In this document: one piece after another, positions 17,054-25,839 of the stretch | How the letters are laid out: each line of letters begins with the position of its first letter | Position numbering within the stretch: the first letter of the stretch is position 1 | From: Lentisphaerota bacterium | GTDB lineage: Bacteria; Verrucomicrobiota; Kiritimatiellia; PWTM01 | Length of the DNA: 43,489 bases | Direction of reading: 5' to 3' | Assembly: GCA_016873715.1 (NCBI GenBank) | Contig: VGWF01000022.1 | Location: 1 to 43,489 of the forward strand | Position numbers and translations under genes: made by a program | The notes under the pieces: model-generated | Databases searched by the model: none | What the model saw: only the letters and a program-made list of their open reading frames with translations | Told to the model about the DNA's origin: nothing

Positions 17054-18001
17054 ATGCCTGTGGCGGATCGGGACACATACCTGGTGACCGGCGGATGCGG
17101 CTTCATCGGCTCGCACCTGGTCGAGGCGCTGGCGGGGGAGGGGCACATCGTGCGGGTGCTCGACAACCTGTCGTCGGGCTACACGCGGAACCTCGCCGGC
17201 ATCCAGGGCCGCGTGGAGATCGTTGTCGGCGACGTGCGCGACGCCGCGCAGGTCGCCGCGGCGATGGAGGGCATGACGTACGTCTTCCACGAGGCGGCGC
17301 TGGTCTCCGTCTTCGACTCGGTCAACCGCCCGCACGACAACCATGACATCAACCTCACCGGGACGTTGAACGTCCTCGAGGCCGCCCGCGCGCGCGGCGC
17401 GAGGCGCGTCGTCATGGCCAGCTCCGCCGCCGTCTACGGAAACAACCCGGACCTGCCGAAGCGCGAGGCCATGCGGCCCGAGCCGGAGTCGCCCTACGCG
17501 ATCGGCAAGATCGGCGGCGCGTACATGGCCCGTGTCTTTCACCGCCTCTACGGACTGGAGACCGCGGCGCTTCGCTACTTCAACGTCTACGGGCCGCGTC
17601 AGGATCCGTCGTCGATGTACTCGGGCGTCATCTCGAAGTTCTCGTCGGTCCTCGCGGCGGGCGGGACGCCGAAGATCTTCGGCGACGGCGGCCAGACGCG
17701 CGACTTCGTCTTCGTGAGGGACGTCGTCCAGGCAAACCTGCTGGCGATGCGCGTGCCCGCGGCCGCCGGCGGCGTGTTCAACATCGGCACGGGGCGGCAG
17801 ACATCCCTGCTGGACCTTCTCGCGACGCTCCAGGCGATCGCCGGCCGGTCCGGCGCCCCGGAGTTCGCGGAGGCCCGCGCGGGGGACATCCGCGATTCCG
17901 TCGCCGACATCTCCCTCGCCCGCGAAGTCCTCGGCTACGCGCCGCGCGCCACGCTGCGCGAGGGCCTTGCGGAACTGTGGTCAAGCCTGGAGAAGGAATG
18001 A
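17054..18001 (+). CDS. NAD-dependent sugar-nucleotide epimerase (extended SDR, UDP-hexose 4-epimerase type)
   Basis: A 315-residue extended short-chain dehydrogenase/reductase. The NAD-binding TGGCGFIGSH motif starts at about residue 12. The catalytic Ser lies in MASSAAVYG and the Tyr/Lys pair in SPYAIGK. The RYFNVYGPRQDP block is typical of UDP-glucose and UDP-GlcNAc 4-epimerases. The start has GGCGGGAG just upstream. The product should interconvert UDP-sugars for surface polysaccharide; the specific sugar is not resolved. Its stop overlaps the metG start (ATGA), an unusual pairing with no obvious functional logic. Confidence 0.9.
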   Translation: MPVADRDTYLVTGGCGFIGSHLVEALAGEGHIVRVLDNLSSGYTRNLAGIQGRVEIVVGDVRDAAQVAAAMEGMTYVFHEAALVSVFDSVNRPHDNHDINLTGTLNVLEAARARGARRVVMASSAAVYGNNPDLPKREAMRPEPESPYAIGKIGGAYMARVFHRLYGLETAALRYFNVYGPRQDPSSMYSGVISKFSSVLAAGGTPKIFGDGGQTRDFVFVRDVVQANLLAMRVPAAAGGVFNIGTGRQTSLLDLLATLQAIAGRSGAPEFAEARAGDIRDSVADISLAREVLGYAPRATLREGLAELWSSLEKE

Positions 18002-19947
18002 ACAAGTTCTACGTCACCACCCCGATCTACTACGTCAACGACCGCCCGCATATCGGGCACGCGTACACGACGATCCTGGCGGACGTCCTGGCGCGCGCGC
18101 ACCGGCTGCTCGGGACGCCGACCTGGTTCCTGACGGGCACCGACGAGCACGGCCAGAAGGTGCAGCAGGCCGCGCAGAAGGCCGGCATGACGCCGCAGGA
18201 GCAGGCCGACCGGACCGTGGTGCGGTTCCGGGAGCTTTGGAAGCGTCTGGAGATCACGAACGACGACTTCATCCGGACGACCGAGGCGAGGCACAAGGAG
18301 GTCGTGCAGGGCATCCTCCAGGACCTCTACGACCGCGGCGAGATCTACCGCGCCGAGTACGACGGCTGGTACGACGTCGGCAGCGAGACCTTCGTCACCG
18401 AGAAGGACCTCGACCTGCCCGAGGGGAAGACGCCGGCGGACCTGCCGGGGATCGTCCGGATCCGCGAGGCGAACTACTTCTTCAAGATGGGCGCCTACCA
18501 GGAGTGGCTCGTCGAGTACATCGAGTCGCACCCGGAGTTCATCCAGCCCGAAACGCGTCGGAACGAGACGCTCGGCTTCCTGCGGACCAAGAAGCTCGCG
18601 GACCTGTGCATCTCGCGGCCGAAGAGCCGGCTCGCGTGGGGGATCGACCTGCCGTTCGACCGCGACTACGTCTGCTACGTCTGGTTCGACGCGCTCGTGA
18701 ACTACATCAGCGCCGTCGGCTACCGCCGCGACGAGGCGGCCTTCGCGCAGTGGTGGCCCGCGTCGGTGCAGCTGATCGGCAAGGACATCCTCACGACGCA
18801 CACCGTCTACTGGCCGACGATGCTCAAGGCCATGGGCCTGCCGATGCCGCGCACGGTCTTCGCGCACGGCTGGTGGCTGATGGGCGACACGAAGATGAGC
18901 AAGTCGCTCGGCAACGTCATCAACCCGATGGACCTGATCGAGAAGTACGGGATCGACGCCTTCCGCTACTTCCTGATCGCCGAGATGACGCTCGGGCAGG
19001 ACGCGGGCTTCTCCGAGGAGGCGTTCATCCGCCGCTACAACAGCGACCTGGCGAACGACCTCGGGAACCTCCTCAGCCGCGTCGTGAAGATGATCGGCCA
19101 GTACTGCGGCGGGACGGTGCCGGAGCCCTGCGGGACGCCGGCGCACGGCGACGAGCGCGACCTGTGGGCGGCGCTGCAGAAGGCGGCGGGCAAGATGGAG
19201 TCCTCCCTGGCGGCCTACCAGCTCGACCGCGGCGTGGGCGAGGTGATCGCGGCGGTGCGCGCGACGAACCGCTACCTCGAGACCCGCGCGCCGTGGACGC
19301 AGGCGAAGCAGGAGGACAAGGCGCCGCTCCGCACGACGCTCTACACCGCGGTCGAGGCGCTTCGCGTCGCGGCCGCGCTGCTGCACCCGGTGATGCCCGG
19401 CCGCATGGCGGAGGTGCGCAGGGCGATCGGCCTGGCCTCGGCGGAGCCGGCGAAGGCCGAGATCCGCGCGTGGGGCGTGACGCCGCCGGGCGCGACGGTC
19501 GGCGTGGCGGGCTCGCTCTTCCCGCGCATCCAGCCGGCCGCCGCGGCGGCGCCCGCGGCCGTCGCGCAGCCCCAGGCCGCCCCGGCCCCGGTGCCGGCCC
19601 CGGCCCCCGCCGTGCCGGGCGTCGCGACGATCACCTACGACGATTTCATGAAGGTCGAGCTCCGCACGGCGAGGATCGTCGAGGCGGAGAAGGTGCAGGG
19701 GGCCGACAAGCTGCTGCGCCTGCAGGTGGAGGTCGGCGGCGAGATGCGCCCGATCGTCGCGGGCATCGCGAAGCACTACGCGCCGGAGGCCCTGGTCGGC
19801 AGGACGGTCGTCGTCGTCGCGAACCTGGCGCCCGCGAAGATCCGCGGGGTCGAGTCGCGCGGCATGCTGCTGGCGGCGACGGCGGGCGAGACGATGCGCC
19901 TGCTGACGGTCGACGGCGATCTGCCGAGCGGCGCGCGGGCGAAGTAG
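17998..19947 (+). CDS. metG: Methionyl-tRNA synthetase with C-terminal tRNA-binding domain
   Basis: A 649-residue enzyme that charges tRNA-Met. The HIGH motif appears as PHIGHAY near residue 20 and KMSKS as TKMSKSLGN near 302. The connective-peptide region reads GWYDVGSETFVTEKDL, so the zinc-knuckle cysteines of many MetRSs are absent; this is a zinc-free type. After the anticodon-binding domain comes an Ala/Pro-rich linker (about residues 510-540), then an EMAP-II/Trbp111-like OB fold (DDFMKVELRTARIVEAEKV) that binds tRNA and usually supports dimerisation. The start follows GGAGAAGGA and overlaps the epimerase stop by 4 nt. Confidence 0.97.
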   Translation: MNKFYVTTPIYYVNDRPHIGHAYTTILADVLARAHRLLGTPTWFLTGTDEHGQKVQQAAQKAGMTPQEQADRTVVRFRELWKRLEITNDDFIRTTEARHKEVVQGILQDLYDRGEIYRAEYDGWYDVGSETFVTEKDLDLPEGKTPADLPGIVRIREANYFFKMGAYQEWLVEYIESHPEFIQPETRRNETLGFLRTKKLADLCISRPKSRLAWGIDLPFDRDYVCYVWFDALVNYISAVGYRRDEAAFAQWWPASVQLIGKDILTTHTVYWPTMLKAMGLPMPRTVFAHGWWLMGDTKMSKSLGNVINPMDLIEKYGIDAFRYFLIAEMTLGQDAGFSEEAFIRRYNSDLANDLGNLLSRVVKMIGQYCGGTVPEPCGTPAHGDERDLWAALQKAAGKMESSLAAYQLDRGVGEVIAAVRATNRYLETRAPWTQAKQEDKAPLRTTLYTAVEALRVAAALLHPVMPGRMAEVRRAIGLASAEPAKAEIRAWGVTPPGATVGVAGSLFPRIQPAAAAAPAAVAQPQAAPAPVPAPAPAVPGVATITYDDFMKVELRTARIVEAEKVQGADKLLRLQVEVGGEMRPIVAGIAKHYAPEALVGRTVVVVANLAPAKIRGVESRGMLLAATAGETMRLLTVDGDLPSGARAK

Positions 19948-19969
19948 GGGGCCGGCCGGGGCGGGCGAC

Positions 19970-20017
19970 GGTCATCCGCGGCGCCTCCGGGGAGGCGGCG
20001 CCCGGGGAGGGAGTGCC
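19970..20017 (+). other. GC-rich hairpin ahead of the GH172-like gene
   Basis: In the 70-nt gap after metG, CGCCTC-CGGG-GAGGCG can fold into a 6-bp stem and is flanked by paired GGCGCC sequences. No T-tract follows, so it is not a clear terminator. It sits just before the GGAGGGAG ribosome binding site. Confidence 0.3.
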
Positions 20018-21127
20018 ATGAAGGCTGCCGTTTGGCTGGCGGGCGTTGCGGCGGGACTGGGCATCGCGGTCCGCGCCGGCGCGGGCGATGCGTTCGTCTC
20101 GGATCTGTCGACCCTCCACATGCTGCAGCGGGCGGCGAACGCCGCGCGCGATCTGGGCCGGGGGTGGAAGGTGTCGCCCTCGGTCAGCATCCCGGCCGGA
20201 ACGACCTTCACGCTGGCCGAGATCGACGGGCCCGGCGCGATCCAGCAGATCTGGATGACGCCCGCCCCGATCGACCGAACGCGCCACAGCATCCTGCGCT
20301 TCTACTGGGACGGCGAGGCCGAGCCGTCCGTCGAGGTCCCGCTCGGCGACTTCTTCGCCTGCGGCTGGGGGAAGTTCTGCCAGGTCAGCTCGCTCGCGGT
20401 GTGCGTCAACCCCGGCAGCGCGTTCAACTGCTACTGGACGATGCCGTTCCGGAAGAAGGCGCGGGTCACGGTCGAGAACCGCGATGCGAAGGACATGCGG
20501 ATCTACTACCAGATCAACTACGCGCTCGCGCCGGTGCCGAGCGACGCCGCCTACTTCCACGCGCAGTTCCGGCGCGTGAACCCGCTGAAGGAGAAGGACG
20601 TCGTCACGATCGTCGACGGCATCCGCGGCCGCGGCCAGTACGTCGGCACCTACATGGCCTGGGAGGCGCGCAGCAAGGGCTGGTGGGGCGAGGGGGAGAT
20701 CAAGTTCTTCCTCGACGGCGACGGCGAGTGGCCGACGATCTGCGGCACCGGCACCGAGGACTACTTCTGCGGGTCCTACAACTTCGAGAACCGCGAGACG
20801 AAGCTCTACCAGCCGTTCACCACGCCCTACGCGGGCCTGGCCCAGGTGATCCCGGCCCACACCGCCTACGTGCCCCCGCAGCGATTCGGGCTCTACCGCT
20901 GGCACATCACCGACCCCGTGCGGTTCGAGAGGGACCTGCGCGTGACGATCCAGGCGCTGGGCTGGCAGGACGGGCACCGCTACCTGCCGCTGCAGGACGA
21001 CATCGCCTCCGTCGCTTACTGGTACCAGGCCGAGCCGCACGCGAAGTTCCCGCCCCTGCCCGGCGCGAAGGCGCTCGAGGTGACGCCGCTGCCGCCGCCC
21101 GCGCCGGCGCCCGCCCCGGCCAAGTAG
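20018..21127 (+). CDS. Secreted DUF2961 / GH172-family protein
   Basis: A 369-residue protein with an N-terminal signal peptide (MKAAVWLAGVAAGLGIAVRAGAG) after a GGAGGGAG ribosome binding site. The core matches DUF2961: GPGAIQQIWMT, a Trp/Phe-rich jelly-roll region, and CGTGTEDYFCGSYNFE, which carries a conserved Glu expected to be catalytic. DUF2961 is glycoside hydrolase family 172, whose studied members act on difructose dianhydride and D-arabinofuranosides. The real substrate here is unknown. The C-terminus ends in an Ala/Pro-rich tail. The following ThuA gene fits secreted carbohydrate processing. Confidence 0.88.
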   Translation: MKAAVWLAGVAAGLGIAVRAGAGDAFVSDLSTLHMLQRAANAARDLGRGWKVSPSVSIPAGTTFTLAEIDGPGAIQQIWMTPAPIDRTRHSILRFYWDGEAEPSVEVPLGDFFACGWGKFCQVSSLAVCVNPGSAFNCYWTMPFRKKARVTVENRDAKDMRIYYQINYALAPVPSDAAYFHAQFRRVNPLKEKDVVTIVDGIRGRGQYVGTYMAWEARSKGWWGEGEIKFFLDGDGEWPTICGTGTEDYFCGSYNFENRETKLYQPFTTPYAGLAQVIPAHTAYVPPQRFGLYRWHITDPVRFERDLRVTIQALGWQDGHRYLPLQDDIASVAYWYQAEPHAKFPPLPGAKALEVTPLPPPAPAPAPAK

Positions 21128-21136
21128 CCCGGGCGC

Positions 21137-21165
21137 TTTCCTTTCCGCGTCCGATTCGGCAGAAT
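21137..21165 (+). promoter_or_regulatory. Putative promoter of the ThuA-domain gene
   Basis: TTTCCT (21137-21142) and CAGAAT (21160-21165) are 17 nt apart in the 65-nt gap, followed by GGAGGAGAG as ribosome binding site. Confidence 0.35.
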
Positions 21166-21192
21166 GATCCGCATGAACGGAGGAGAGACACC

Positions 21193-22122
21193 ATGAGTCG
21201 TCGGAGTTCGGTCTGGATGGCGGCGGGGATCGCCGCCGCGTTCGCGGGTTCGGTGGTCATGGCGGCCGCGCAGCAGGCGGCGCCGAAGCCGGCGGCCAAG
21301 CCGCCGCAGGACAAGACGAAGCTGCCGGAGCTCTCCGCGCAGGAGCAGCAGGCGATCGACGCGGCGGTGCCGTCCACCGCGACGGCCAAGCCGGCGAAGC
21401 CGCGCCGGGTCCTCGTCTTCTGGCGGTGCGAGGGCTTCTTCCACGGCTCCGGCATCGCCGGCGGAAACCGGTCGATCGCCACGATGGCCGAGAAGACCGG
21501 CGCGTTCACGGCGGACTTCAGCATCGACTACGCCGACTTCGACGCGGCGAGCCTGGCGAAGTACGACGCGGTGGTTCTCAACAACACGACGCAGCTCGCG
21601 ATCCCGGACGACGGGAAGAAGCAGGCGCTGCTGGACTTCGTCCGCCGGGGCAAGGGGCTCGTCGGCATCCACGCCGCGACGGACAACTTCTACAAGTGGC
21701 CCGAGGCCGCCGCGATGATGGGCGGCCTGTTCGCCGGCCACCCGTGGGGCGGCGGCGGGACGTGGGCGGTGAAGATCGACGATCCGGGCCACGTCCTGAA
21801 CCGGGCCTTCGGAGGCAAGGGCTACAAGCTCAAGGACGAGATCTACCAGTTCAAGGATCCCTACACGCGCGCCGACCGCCGGGTGCTGCTGACGCTCGAC
21901 CTGTCGGACGCCGACACCGCCAAGCCGGCGGAGAAGGGCGGGCGGGCCGACAAGGACTACGCGATCTCGTGGATCCGGGCGGAGGGCAAGGGGCGCGTGT
22001 TCTACTGCTCCCACGGACACGCCGCGAACGTCTTCGCCGACGCGCCGGTGGTCGGGCATTTCCTCGACGGCATCCAGTACGCGCTGGGCGACCTCCCGGC
22101 CGACGCGACGCCGAAGCGGTAG
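21193..22122 (+). CDS. Secreted ThuA-domain protein
   Basis: A 309-residue protein with a signal peptide (MSRRSSVWMAAGIAAAFAGS...MAAAQ), a Lys/Pro-rich linker to about residue 65, and then a ThuA domain. Visible features are the opening strand RRVLVFWRCEGFFHGSG, the nucleophile-elbow-like GKGLVGIHAATDNFY, GGLFAGHPW and the late GRVFYCSHGH. ThuA domains have a glutamine-amidotransferase-like fold and are linked to trehalose/disaccharide use; PVC-group genomes carry many secreted copies without known substrate. It converges on the CYTH-CHAD gene with 6 nt between stops. Confidence 0.9.
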   Translation: MSRRSSVWMAAGIAAAFAGSVVMAAAQQAAPKPAAKPPQDKTKLPELSAQEQQAIDAAVPSTATAKPAKPRRVLVFWRCEGFFHGSGIAGGNRSIATMAEKTGAFTADFSIDYADFDAASLAKYDAVVLNNTTQLAIPDDGKKQALLDFVRRGKGLVGIHAATDNFYKWPEAAAMMGGLFAGHPWGGGGTWAVKIDDPGHVLNRAFGGKGYKLKDEIYQFKDPYTRADRRVLLTLDLSDADTAKPAEKGGRADKDYAISWIRAEGKGRVFYCSHGHAANVFADAPVVGHFLDGIQYALGDLPADATPKR

Positions 22123-22128
22123 GCCCCG

Positions 22129-23691
22129 TCAGCCGCCGCCGGAGGCGAGGCGCTCGATGCGGGCGCAGAGGTCGCCGGACATCGCCTCCGGCAGCGCGGC
22201 GCGCCATTCCTGCTGCCGCCGCCGGTAGAGGGCGGTCAGCGCGGCGACCGCCGCGTGGGCGTCCCGGTCGTCCGGCCGGGCCGCCGCCGCGAGCGCGAGC
22301 AGGTCGCACATCACCGCCGCATCCTGGTGGGCGCCCAGCAGGTCCTGCACGCCGGCCAGCCGCGAAACGACCTTGCGGGCGGCCTTCCCGAGGACCGGGC
22401 CGAAGAACTCGATCGCGTAGCGGAGCTTCTTGATCAGGATCCGCAGGTCGTGGAGATCGTCGTCCGGCGTGGCGGGGCCGACGCGGCGCAGCGAGCGGAA
22501 GACCTTCCGCGAGCGGGCGCGCAGGACGCCGCCCGCGATGCGGGCGACGGGCTCGGCGGCGCACGGCCCCCCCGGGCCGTGGGGCCCGGCGGCCAGCAGC
22601 CGGTCGAAGTCGGCGGTCATCGTGCGGTGCCGCCGGCTGCCGAGCGCGCGGAGCAGCGCCTTCCGGGCGACCTCGCGATGCCTCTCCATGCGCGAGGCGA
22701 GGCCCTCCACCGCGGGCCAGTGGCGCGGGTGGACGGCGCGTCCCGCCTCGCGAAGGCTGGCGATCTGGACGTCGAGGTCGCGCACGCGGCCCATCGAGCG
22801 GGCGATCCAGCGCAGCCCCTCGAAGCCGGCCTCGGCGGCAGCGGGCAGGCAGGGGCGGAAGACCGGCCAGGCCGCGCGCAGGCGGCGGGTCGCGACGCGC
22901 ATGTCGTGCAGGGCCTCGGGATCGAGGCCCGCGCGGGTGCCGGGCTCGTTCCAGACGTAGCGGTTCCAGTGGCGGCGGATCACGCGGAGCGCCGCCTCCG
23001 AACACGCGTCGGCGGGGCGGACGTCGAGCCCCGTCTCCTCGAGGGCCGGCGGAGGGACGTCGGCGAGAGCCAGCGCGCGCTCGAGCTTGGACTCGACCAC
23101 GATCGGCCAGCCGGACATCTCGGAGAGGCGGCGGGCGAACCGCTCGAGGTCGCCGCCCTGGCCCTGACTCTCGATCTCGACTTCCCAGAAGCGGACGCGG
23201 TGCCCGGCGGCCTCGGCCAGGACGGCGTCGGCGCAGAGCGTCGCGCGATGGCCGCCGGGGAGGACGAGGTCCGACTCGCACCGGCGGACGGTCAGCCGCG
23301 CCACGGGCAGGAGGTCGAGCGGCCCGGCGACGTGGCGAATCCACGCGGCGATGCGGGTGCCGGGCGGCGGGCAGGGGAATTGCGCGGGCGCTTTGCGGAC
23401 CGGCTCCTCGAGTTCCGGCCGCTCCAGCACCGCCGCCCCCTCGGGGCCGCGCGCGGCCTTGAGCGTCAGCGTGGGGGCGCGATCGCGGGCGCGCAGCCGC
23501 AGGCCGAGGCCGGCGCGCCAGAGCCAGTGGTCGGCGGAGTCGAGGTAGAGATCCGAAAGCACCCGGACGCGGCCCGGCCCGACGGTGGCGCCGAGGCGGG
23601 CGACCAGGGCCCGGGCCCGGAGCAGGGCGCCTGCGGAGGGCGGTACGAGCTTGACCTCGCGTTCCATCGGAAACGCACGATGCACGGCCAT
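22129..23691 (-). CDS. CYTH-CHAD domain protein (polyphosphate/triphosphate-related)
   Basis: A 520-residue two-domain protein. An EREVKL motif at about residues 10-15 opens a CYTH triphosphate-tunnel domain (to ~200), and FWEVEIES closes its conserved strand set. A CHAD domain fills ~225-520, with HDMRVATRRLRAAW and LHDLRILIKKLRYAIEFF carrying the conserved His/Arg/Lys helices that bind polyphosphate. CYTH domains hydrolyse triphosphates, and CHAD proteins associate with polyphosphate granules. Start at 23691, with MEREVK at residue 9 an alternative. It lies 1 nt downstream of the SixA stop, forming an operon. No polyphosphate kinase is in view. Confidence 0.92.
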   Translation of the reverse strand: MAVHRAFPMEREVKLVPPSAGALLRARALVARLGATVGPGRVRVLSDLYLDSADHWLWRAGLGLRLRARDRAPTLTLKAARGPEGAAVLERPELEEPVRKAPAQFPCPPPGTRIAAWIRHVAGPLDLLPVARLTVRRCESDLVLPGGHRATLCADAVLAEAAGHRVRFWEVEIESQGQGGDLERFARRLSEMSGWPIVVESKLERALALADVPPPALEETGLDVRPADACSEAALRVIRRHWNRYVWNEPGTRAGLDPEALHDMRVATRRLRAAWPVFRPCLPAAAEAGFEGLRWIARSMGRVRDLDVQIASLREAGRAVHPRHWPAVEGLASRMERHREVARKALLRALGSRRHRTMTADFDRLLAAGPHGPGGPCAAEPVARIAGGVLRARSRKVFRSLRRVGPATPDDDLHDLRILIKKLRYAIEFFGPVLGKAARKVVSRLAGVQDLLGAHQDAAVMCDLLALAAAARPDDRDAHAAVAALTALYRRRQQEWRAALPEAMSGDLCARIERLASGGG

Positions 23692-23692
23692 G

Positions 23693-24184
23693 TCAGCGCG
23701 CCAGCTGCCGCAGGTGTCCCGGTTGCATCAGCCACTCGAGACGACCGCGGCCGGCGGCGGGCTCCTCCTCGAATTCCACGCAGCAAACCGCCGCTTTCTT
23801 GAAGGTCATGGAGAACAGGATCCGGCCCGTCAGGCAGCGCTGGGCGAACTCGGCGATGTCCAGCATGTGGCCGACGACGAGCACCGAGGCGGCCTCCTGC
23901 TGCTCGAGCCAGCTCATGAACTCCGCGAAGTTCCCGCCCGGCGCGAGACAGGGCAGGGTGGCCACGGGGGCCTCGACCCGCAATTCCTCCGCCAGGATCT
24001 CCGCGGTCTGTCCGGCGCGGACCAGCGGGCTGCTGGCGACGAGCGAGGGCTTGCAGTCCGCCTGGCGCAGGCCCCGGCCGATCTGGGCCGTCTTCTGGCG
24101 GCCCTCGGCGCTGAGCGGGCGGAGGTCGTCGTCCGTCGACGACCCGTCGTCGGCGATCCCGTGGCGTACGAAATGGACAACCAT
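23693..24184 (-). CDS. sixA: Phosphohistidine phosphatase SixA-like protein
   Basis: A 163-residue histidine-phosphatase-superfamily protein, the usual SixA length. The catalytic RHG motif is at residues 7-9 (FVRHGIAD), a second conserved Arg is in SPLVRAGQTAEIL, and the second catalytic His is in VVGHM. SixA removes phosphate from phosphohistidine. SixA-like and CHAD genes are frequent neighbours, which hints at a role in phosphate or polyphosphate signalling. A good promoter (TTGATC-N16-TATCCT) precedes the gene, with a leader of about 30 nt containing GGAAGCGGGG. Confidence 0.9.
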   Translation of the reverse strand: MVVHFVRHGIADDGSSTDDDLRPLSAEGRQKTAQIGRGLRQADCKPSLVASSPLVRAGQTAEILAEELRVEAPVATLPCLAPGGNFAEFMSWLEQQEAASVLVVGHMLDIAEFAQRCLTGRILFSMTFKKAAVCCVEFEEEPAAGRGRLEWLMQPGHLRQLAR

Positions 24185-24218
24185 GAAGGCCCCGCTTCCG
24201 TTCGGAGGATGCCGTGTC

Positions 24219-24246
24219 AGGATAGCCGAAGAGCCCCTCCGATCAA
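24219..24246 (-). promoter_or_regulatory. Promoter of the sixA / CYTH-CHAD operon
   Basis: On the minus strand TTGATC (24241-24246) is followed after 16 nt by TATCCT (24219-24224). Both hexamers are close to sigma-70 consensus. Confidence 0.55.
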
Positions 24247-24280
24247 GCCCTTTGGCCGGGTTCGACGGCCGCGGACGGGC

Positions 24281-24669
24281 TCAGGCCGGCGCCGGGAGCC
24301 GCGGGGCGAGGGCGGTGGCGAAGAGCCCGAAGCCGAAGACGAGGATCGTGCCGATGACCGAGAGGGCGATCATGACATAGCCGAGGATGAGCCCCGTCAG
24401 CGCCATGCCGTCGCCGCCGAGCCGTCCGCCGGACCTCCGGATCTCGCCGCGGGCCATGTGGCCCGTGATGACTCCCGGGATGGCGGTCAGGGCGCCCATG
24501 CAGAAGAGGAACGAGACGATGCCCAGGACGAGGCTGGCGATGGCGAGCCCCGAGGTGGGGGCGCCGGACGGACCGGCGGGCGGCACCGCGCCGCCTCCGG
24601 CGGGTGAAAGGCCGAGGGGAGGAACGGGTCCGCCGGAGGGGCGGGAATGGGGGGCATGGCGTCGCTCAT
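24281..24669 (-). pseudogene. DUF4190 membrane protein with apparent +1/-1 frameshift
   Basis: The start ATG 24669 has AGGGAGAAACC upstream and a consensus promoter, and encodes [15 protein letters not shown], a typical proline-rich DUF4190 N-terminus. That frame then becomes non-sensical. The two-helix DUF4190 body ([18 protein letters not shown]..., [18 protein letters not shown]) is in another frame and ends at 24281. Adding one base in the C6 run at 24649-24654 would join them into a ~130-residue protein. Either the gene is broken, the base count is a sequencing error, or translation of the body starts at GTG 24586, which has GGAGG 7 nt upstream. Function of the family is unknown. Confidence 0.65.
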
Positions 24670-24728
24670 GGTTTCTCCCTGCGTTCAGGTCTCCCGGGTG
24701 AACCGTCCTGCGCGGCGGTTCGGACTTC

Positions 24729-24757
24729 AGGATACCCCGGGCGGCCGGCCGCGCCAA
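24729..24757 (-). promoter_or_regulatory. Promoter of the DUF4190 gene
   Basis: On the minus strand TTGGCG (24752-24757) is followed after 17 nt by TATCCT (24729-24734). It starts about 25 nt after the flippase-like gene ends, so the DUF4190 gene has its own transcript. Confidence 0.55.
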
Positions 24758-24782
24758 GCCCCCAGAACTGACCGATCCCGGG

Positions 24783-25835
24783 TCAGGCGGGCGGCGTTGG
24801 AGAGGCCGCCGCCGTGGCGGCCGCCGTCGTCCGCGCCGGTCCGGCGAGGCGGAATCCCGCCGCGCCGCCGAGGAGCGCGGCGGCGATGAGGACCGTGTGC
24901 GCGACGAGAACGGCGCTGAGCGCCTCCTCCTTCGGCAGGCCGAAGAGCAGGGTGAGCGCGGTGGAGACGGTGACCTCGTAGACGCCGATGGCCCCGGAGG
25001 TCGAGGCGGGGATCGCGAAGGCGAGGTGGTTCGCGGCGAGGAAGCCGGCCGACGACAGCGGGCCGATCGCGACCCCGACGGCGCGCGACGCCGCGGCGAA
25101 GGCGGACGCGAGGAGCGCCCACTCGACCGCGGTGATTGCCAGCAGCGCGACGAGCGCTCCCGGCCGCGCGGCCGTCTGCGAGACCCCGTCGACCGTCCGT
25201 CCGAGCAGGTCGCCGACCCTGCGCAGGAGCGCCGGTCCGCGGCGCGCCAGGAAGGCGGCGGGCGCGCGGCCGAGGCCGGGCCACCGGACCAGCAGCGCCA
25301 GCGCGACGATGCCTCCGCAGGCCGCGACGGCAAGGAGACGGATCGGCGGTCCGGCCCAGTCCGGCAGCCGCACGAGCGAGGCGAGCGCGACCATGCCCGC
25401 CGCGAGCAGCAGGATCTCGACGACCTTCTCCACGACCTCGGCGCCGAGGACGAAGGCGGGGCGCACGCCCGATCGCCGGCCGATGACCCACGCGCGGACG
25501 AGGTAGTTGGCCCGGACCGGGATCAGGGTGTCGACCAGGACGCTGATCAGCTCGGCGCCGAGCAGGACGCGGTAGGGGATCCGCTCGACGGGCCGCAGCA
25601 GCAGGCCGAGCTTCACGCACCGCACGGCCATCGAGACGACCGCCAGGGCGAGCGAGGCGGCGATCCAGGCGGGCGACGCGCGTCCGAGCAGGCCGAGCAT
25701 CCGTTCCCCGTCGACGCCGCGGAACGCCAACACGAGACACGCGACGGCCACGACCGTCGTGACGACGATCCGCCGCATCCCCGGGCGGCCGGCGGCGCCC
25801 GCCACTCCGAAGGGGCTCTCGGGTGGGGCGTCCAT
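24783..25835 (-). CDS. Lysylphosphatidylglycerol synthase TM-region / UPF0104-type flippase-like membrane protein
   Basis: A 350-residue inner-membrane protein with about eight hydrophobic segments. The family blocks are present: [20 protein letters not shown], the [12 protein letters not shown] amphipathic stretch and the late [15 protein letters not shown]. Members are related to the membrane half of MprF and to AglD, and are commonly linked to lipid or lipid-linked-sugar movement across the membrane. It is the last gene of a four-gene operon, 4 nt after the radical SAM gene. In this context it may handle a lipid-anchored product made by the two radical SAM proteins; this is inference. Confidence 0.85.
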   Translation of the reverse strand: MDAPPESPFGVAGAAGRPGMRRIVVTTVVAVACLVLAFRGVDGERMLGLLGRASPAWIAASLALAVVSMAVRCVKLGLLLRPVERIPYRVLLGAELISVLVDTLIPVRANYLVRAWVIGRRSGVRPAFVLGAEVVEKVVEILLLAAGMVALASLVRLPDWAGPPIRLLAVAACGGIVALALLVRWPGLGRAPAAFLARRGPALLRRVGDLLGRTVDGVSQTAARPGALVALLAITAVEWALLASAFAAASRAVGVAIGPLSSAGFLAANHLAFAIPASTSGAIGVYEVTVSTALTLLFGLPKEEALSAVLVAHTVLIAAALLGGAAGFRLAGPARTTAAATAAASPTPPA

Positions 25836-25839
25836 GATC

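Noticed and set aside
24281-25333. Single protein joining flippase and DUF4190 frames
   Set aside because: The shared open frame runs antisense-phase through the flippase gene. A promoter and start codon lie between the two genes.
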